Positions 15,625 through 19,112 of a DNA stretch of 19,112 nt are shown piece by piece. Source of the stretch: Thiomonas sp. (GTDB lineage Bacteria > Pseudomonadota > Gammaproteobacteria > Burkholderiales > Burkholderiaceae). A program made the translations under genes and the position numbers. Location of the stretch: positions 1-19,112 of the forward strand of contig DAIAZB010000471.1 in the NCBI GenBank assembly GCA_027443745.1, in the 5' to 3' direction. The notes under the pieces were generated by a model. That model was not told the origin of the DNA and made no database searches. It was given only the letters and a program-made list of their open reading frames with translations. Position 1 is the stretch's first letter. Every line of letters begins with the position of its first letter.

Positions 15625-18600
15625 ATGAACCTCGCTGTCTCGACACCGCTTTCCACCACGCAGCTGGATCCCGGACCGCTGGTCTGGGTGATCGAGCAAG
15701 TGCGCGAGAACCTGCTCGCCGCGCAAGCCGCATTGCGCAAGCAAATGCAATGGCGCAGTCCGGCACAGGGTGACGACGCCCAGCCCGCGGCGGGTTATCT
15801 GCTGCAGGCGCGCCACCAGGTGCATCAGGCCGCCGGGGCCATCGATCTGCTCGGCTACTTCTCGGCAGCGCGGCTAGCCCTGGCGACGGAACGGGTGCTC
15901 GCACGGTTCATCGAGCAACCGGCCGGATTCGACACCTCGGCCCAGAGCACGCTCGAATCCGGCTTGTACGCCCTTCTCGATTACCTCGAGGCTCAGCGCA
16001 GCGGCAGGCAAGAGCCTGCGCTCAAGTTGTTCAAACAGTACCACGCCCTGACGGAACTGGCGGGTGGCGAGATTGCCCATCCGGCCGATCTTTGGGACAT
16101 CGACTGGACCTGGCCCGATCTGCCAGACGATGCGGCAGCGAGCCCCAGACTGCACCCTGAAGACCGTGGCAACTATGAGCGCGCCCTGCTCGACCTGCTG
16201 CGCCAGCGCGACCTGCCCCTGACGGGACGCGCGCTGCAATCCGTGGCGCAACGCGCTACGGCAAGTGCCAGTGGACACGAACGTGTCCTGTGGTGGCTGG
16301 CTGACGGCTTTTTCGAAGCTTTGGCCCTGGGCCTGCTGCCTGTGGACCTGTATGCCAAGCGCTTGTGCAACCGGCTCAACCTGCAGCTCAAGAGTGTCAT
16401 GGCCGGGCAACAGCAACCCTCCAGGCGCCTCGCCCATGAACTGCTTTTTTTCTGCAGTCAGGCCCTGGCGAAGGCACATGCGCAAGGCATGCAAGTCGAA
16501 ACACTGGGCGCGATTCAAACCCGCATGCATCTCCCTGTTGCGGTTGTCGTGGATTACCAGCACACTTACTTCGGTCTGCTCGATCCGTCACTCATCCAAC
16601 AGGTGCGCAAGCGCATCGGCCTGGTCAAGGAGGGCTGGTCGCAACTCGGTAACGACGATTTCACCCGTGTTGGCAAGTTGGTGGAAGGCACCCATTTGCT
16701 CGGACAGGCACTCCGCGAGATCTCCCCGGGTGCCGAATCCCTCACCGCAGCCATCGAGCACATGGTGCGAGCCGTCTCTGAGCGGCGTGACCTGTTGACC
16801 CCGGAGCGCGTGCTCGAGGTGGCTACGGCCCTGCTGTTCCTGGAAGCATCGTTCGACCATTTCCAGGCCGACGATGCGGAATTCCTGCTGCGCGCCAGTG
16901 AGCTTGCCCGCCGACTCGACCGTAGTGCCGAAGGCGTGGCCGCCGGCACGTTTGCACCGTGGATGGAAGAGCTCTACCGCAAGTCGTCTGAGAGCCAGAC
17001 GATGGGAACGGTGGTGCAGGAGTTACGCCACGACATGAGTACTGTCGAGCGCTTGCTCGACGCCTATTTCCGCGATCCGGCCACCCTGTCGGAACTCACG
17101 CCGGTGCCCAAGCTTCTGGCGGAAATGCGGGGGGTGCTGTCAGTCCTCGGCATGGACGTTGCAGCCCAGGCACTGGGGCATATTCGCCAGACGGTTGAAC
17201 ACCTCCTGCTCAGCCCTCCTGACGAGCACCAGGCGCGTGAACCACGAGGCTTGTTCGATCGCCTCGCCGGGAACATCGGCACCCTGGGTTTTCTGATCGA
17301 CATGCTGGTGTACCAACCCGAACTGGCGAAATCGCTGTTCGGTTTCGACACACAAAGCGGCGAATTGCGCGCTATCGTTCCCAGCACGCCGCACACAGCA
17401 CCACCCAGTATCCATCAGGATCTGCAACACCAGGCGACGCAACTTGCCGACGCCCTTGACCAGGGGCTCGACCCTGTCCAAGCTGCCGGCCAGTTCGAGC
17501 GCCTGCGCATGGAGGCCGCACTGGCGCAGGAAAGCACTTTGTCGGCCAAGCTCGTGCAGGCACGCGAATTGCTTGGCGCAGGGCAGGATGTCTCGGCCGC
17601 AGCAGAGTTGCTGCGCAGCCCACGGGCGCAAGACGCCGATGCCGCAGCCCCCGCTCGACTGGCTGCGCCGGTTGCAGCGGCCGCTGCCGCCACCGCTGCG
17701 GCCGACACCCCGGTCGCACCAAGCTTCGACGCGCCCACAGAGCCGGGCGGGACAGACGAGGAGGATGACCTGCTCGACATCTTTCTCGAAGAGGCTGATG
17801 AGGTCATCGCCGCGGGCCAGATCGGCGTGGCCCAGCTCTCCACCAACCCATCCGACGACAGCACGCTCACCGCCGTGCGCCGAGCCTTCCACACACTCAA
17901 GGGCAGCTCGCGCATGGTTGCGCTCACGGACTTCGGTGAAGCCGCGTGGGCGCTGGAACAGGTTTTCAATCAACTGCTGGCCGAGCAAAGGCCCATCACG
18001 CCTCCCGCGCTGCAACTCGCACAGCACACCTTGGCCGAGCTCGATGCTTGGACCCGTGCCCTGCGCATGGGCACGGCGGCCCAGCATTCGAGCGACGCCA
18101 TCTGCGCCGCGGCGCGTCGTCTGCGCGGTCTGCCCGCGGAAGACATCGCCGCTGCAGCACGACCGGCAGCGCCGGCCGCCAGCGTTGCAAGCGCGGTGGC
18201 ATCTCAGACACAAGCCCTCGAGAGCGAATTTCCAGATCCCGACTTTGTCGACACGTGGTCGACAGGGCTGCCTCCCGTTGTCGAAGAGGATGACGCTGCC
18301 GAAAACCTGGTTGCGGCTCGGGCGCCGATACCCGCCACCGAGGCGAATGGCGTCGACGCAGAGCCCGCAAGCTTCGAGCTGACGCCATGGACCGCATCCG
18401 ACCAGCCGGAGCAGCCAACCGTCGACATTGCCCTACAGCTGCAACCCCCTGACTTCCCGGCTCTCGATCTGCATCTGCCTGACGTCGCATTGCTCGATCT
18501 TGACTTCACGCCCAAGGCTGCCGAAGCCCCGGCGTCTGCGGATCCTGCCGCCGACGATGTGCCTGCGAGCAGCACGCCTGCAGATGAGACCTCTGGCATG

Positions 18601-19112
18601 GTCGACATGCAAGAACTCGATGCGCAGGCCTTCGACCGGCTATTCCCTGACGCGCCCGGCTTCGATGCCCAGCCCTCGACCTTCGCCTCGCAGGGGGCGC
18701 ATACACCCCTGGATCTGGGCGCATCGCAAGCATCGACCTTCATCCATCGGCCTGACGCAGCAGGCGAAGCCGTCGACATGTCCGGCGCCGACGACGAGGA
18801 GCCGCACGACACGGAGCAGACCGCGCTCCACACGGCGCAGCCGGTGACACCGCTGCATGCCCACCCTGCCACGGATGCGCCGCTGGCGCAGGTCTACACG
18901 CTCGATGTCCATCGCCCCGCCCTACAGACTCCCGACGAAAACATCAAGGTCGTCGGCGAGCTGCGCATCCCCATCCCGCTCTACACCATCTATTTGAACG
19001 AGGCCGACGAACTGGTCCGTCGACTCGGTGCCGACATTGCCGCGTGGTCATTGCAGCCATCCAATCCGGTGGCCGAGGAAGTCACCGCCCTTGCCCACCA
19101 ACTGCGTGGCAG
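15625..19112 (+). CDS. pilL: Pil-Chp hybrid sensor kinase PilL/ChpA, 5' part (runs off window)
   Basis: The frame is open from ATG 15625 to the window end, giving 1162 residues with no stop. Residues 1 to about 600 form a mostly helical N-terminal region typical of PilL/ChpA, possibly built of degenerate HPt-like bundles without phosphorylatable His. An Ala-rich linker (about 673-700) leads to a clear HPt domain (about 712-815), with His756 in FHTLKGSS. A long acidic, Pro/Ala-rich linker spans about 816-1105. A second HPt begins near 1113 (LYTIYLNEADELVRRL) and reaches His1158 in AHQLRG at the very edge. The kinase, CheW-like and receiver domains expected in this family lie outside the window. 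It follows pilJ by 64 bp, with no pilK (CheR) between. Confidence 0.92.
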   Translation, partial: MNLAVSTPLSTTQLDPGPLVWVIEQVRENLLAAQAALRKQMQWRSPAQGDDAQPAAGYLLQARHQVHQAAGAIDLLGYFSAARLALATERVLARFIEQPAGFDTSAQSTLESGLYALLDYLEAQRSGRQEPALKLFKQYHALTELAGGEIAHPADLWDIDWTWPDLPDDAAASPRLHPEDRGNYERALLDLLRQRDLPLTGRALQSVAQRATASASGHERVLWWLADGFFEALALGLLPVDLYAKRLCNRLNLQLKSVMAGQQQPSRRLAHELLFFCSQALAKAHAQGMQVETLGAIQTRMHLPVAVVVDYQHTYFGLLDPSLIQQVRKRIGLVKEGWSQLGNDDFTRVGKLVEGTHLLGQALREISPGAESLTAAIEHMVRAVSERRDLLTPERVLEVATALLFLEASFDHFQADDAEFLLRASELARRLDRSAEGVAAGTFAPWMEELYRKSSESQTMGTVVQELRHDMSTVERLLDAYFRDPATLSELTPVPKLLAEMRGVLSVLGMDVAAQALGHIRQTVEHLLLSPPDEHQAREPRGLFDRLAGNIGTLGFLIDMLVYQPELAKSLFGFDTQSGELRAIVPSTPHTAPPSIHQDLQHQATQLADALDQGLDPVQAAGQFERLRMEAALAQESTLSAKLVQARELLGAGQDVSAAAELLRSPRAQDADAAAPARLAAPVAAAAAATAAADTPVAPSFDAPTEPGGTDEEDDLLDIFLEEADEVIAAGQIGVAQLSTNPSDDSTLTAVRRAFHTLKGSSRMVALTDFGEAAWALEQVFNQLLAEQRPITPPALQLAQHTLAELDAWTRALRMGTAAQHSSDAICAAARRLRGLPAEDIAAAARPAAPAASVASAVASQTQALESEFPDPDFVDTWSTGLPPVVEEDDAAENLVAARAPIPATEANGVDAEPASFELTPWTASDQPEQPTVDIALQLQPPDFPALDLHLPDVALLDLDFTPKAAEAPASADPAADDVPASSTPADETSGMVDMQELDAQAFDRLFPDAPGFDAQPSTFASQGAHTPLDLGASQASTFIHRPDAAGEAVDMSGADDEEPHDTEQTALHTAQPVTPLHAHPATDAPLAQVYTLDVHRPALQTPDENIKVVGELRIPIPLYTIYLNEADELVRRLGADIAAWSLQPSNPVAEEVTALAHQLRG

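Noticed and set aside
17140..18213. A 357-codon minus-strand open frame opposite pilL
   Set aside because: The plus-strand frame is continuous with clear HPt motifs. The minus-strand product is Cys/Arg/Gly-rich with no domain and no ribosome site.
17444..18382. A 312-codon plus-strand open frame inside pilL in another frame
   Set aside because: It is Pro/Arg/Ser-rich with no motif and is an out-of-frame shadow of the pilL frame.

Overview
The window looks like chromosome from a GC-rich betaproteobacterium, probably Burkholderiales. The reasons are the gene order thiD-hemL next to rubredoxin and pilGHIJ-pilL, the RNase II-tonB-aroE-mtgA run, and the codon use. A sulfur-oxidising relative such as Thiomonas would fit the DsrE-type proteins, but that genus is an inference only.

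Bases 1-3113 are the unusual part. A partial element resembling the 3' half of a cobalamin riboswitch (1-133) sits directly before a gene for a secreted DsrE-like protein (135-641). A structured AT-rich leader follows, then an outer-membrane porin of the phosphate-selective O/P type (920-2284). A second secreted DsrE-like paralog (2322-2825) comes 37 bp after the porin. A hairpin resembling a weak terminator closes the module at about 2915-2951. The porin gene and its leader are visibly richer in A+T than the flanking genes. I did not recognise this combination (B12-type leader, periplasmic DsrE-like proteins, porin) as a described system.

Bases 3114-9321 are ordinary plus-strand genes: a two-CBS-domain protein, a YqiA-type esterase, an RNB-domain exoribonuclease, a TonB-like protein, shikimate dehydrogenase (aroE) and monofunctional transglycosylase (mtgA). 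From yqiA to mtgA the genes are closely packed and probably co-transcribed. Bases 9339-11563 on the minus strand are thiD-like kinase then hemL, convergent with mtgA.

Bases 11691-19112 on the plus strand hold a rubredoxin and then the Pil-Chp chemosensory cluster for type IV pili: pilG, pilH (response regulators), pilI (CheW-like), pilJ (receptor) and pilL/chpA (hybrid kinase, cut by the window end). In this pathway PilJ senses, PilI couples it to PilL, and PilL phosphorylates PilG and PilH to control pilus extension and retraction. No tRNA, rRNA, CRISPR array, insertion sequence or phage gene was seen.
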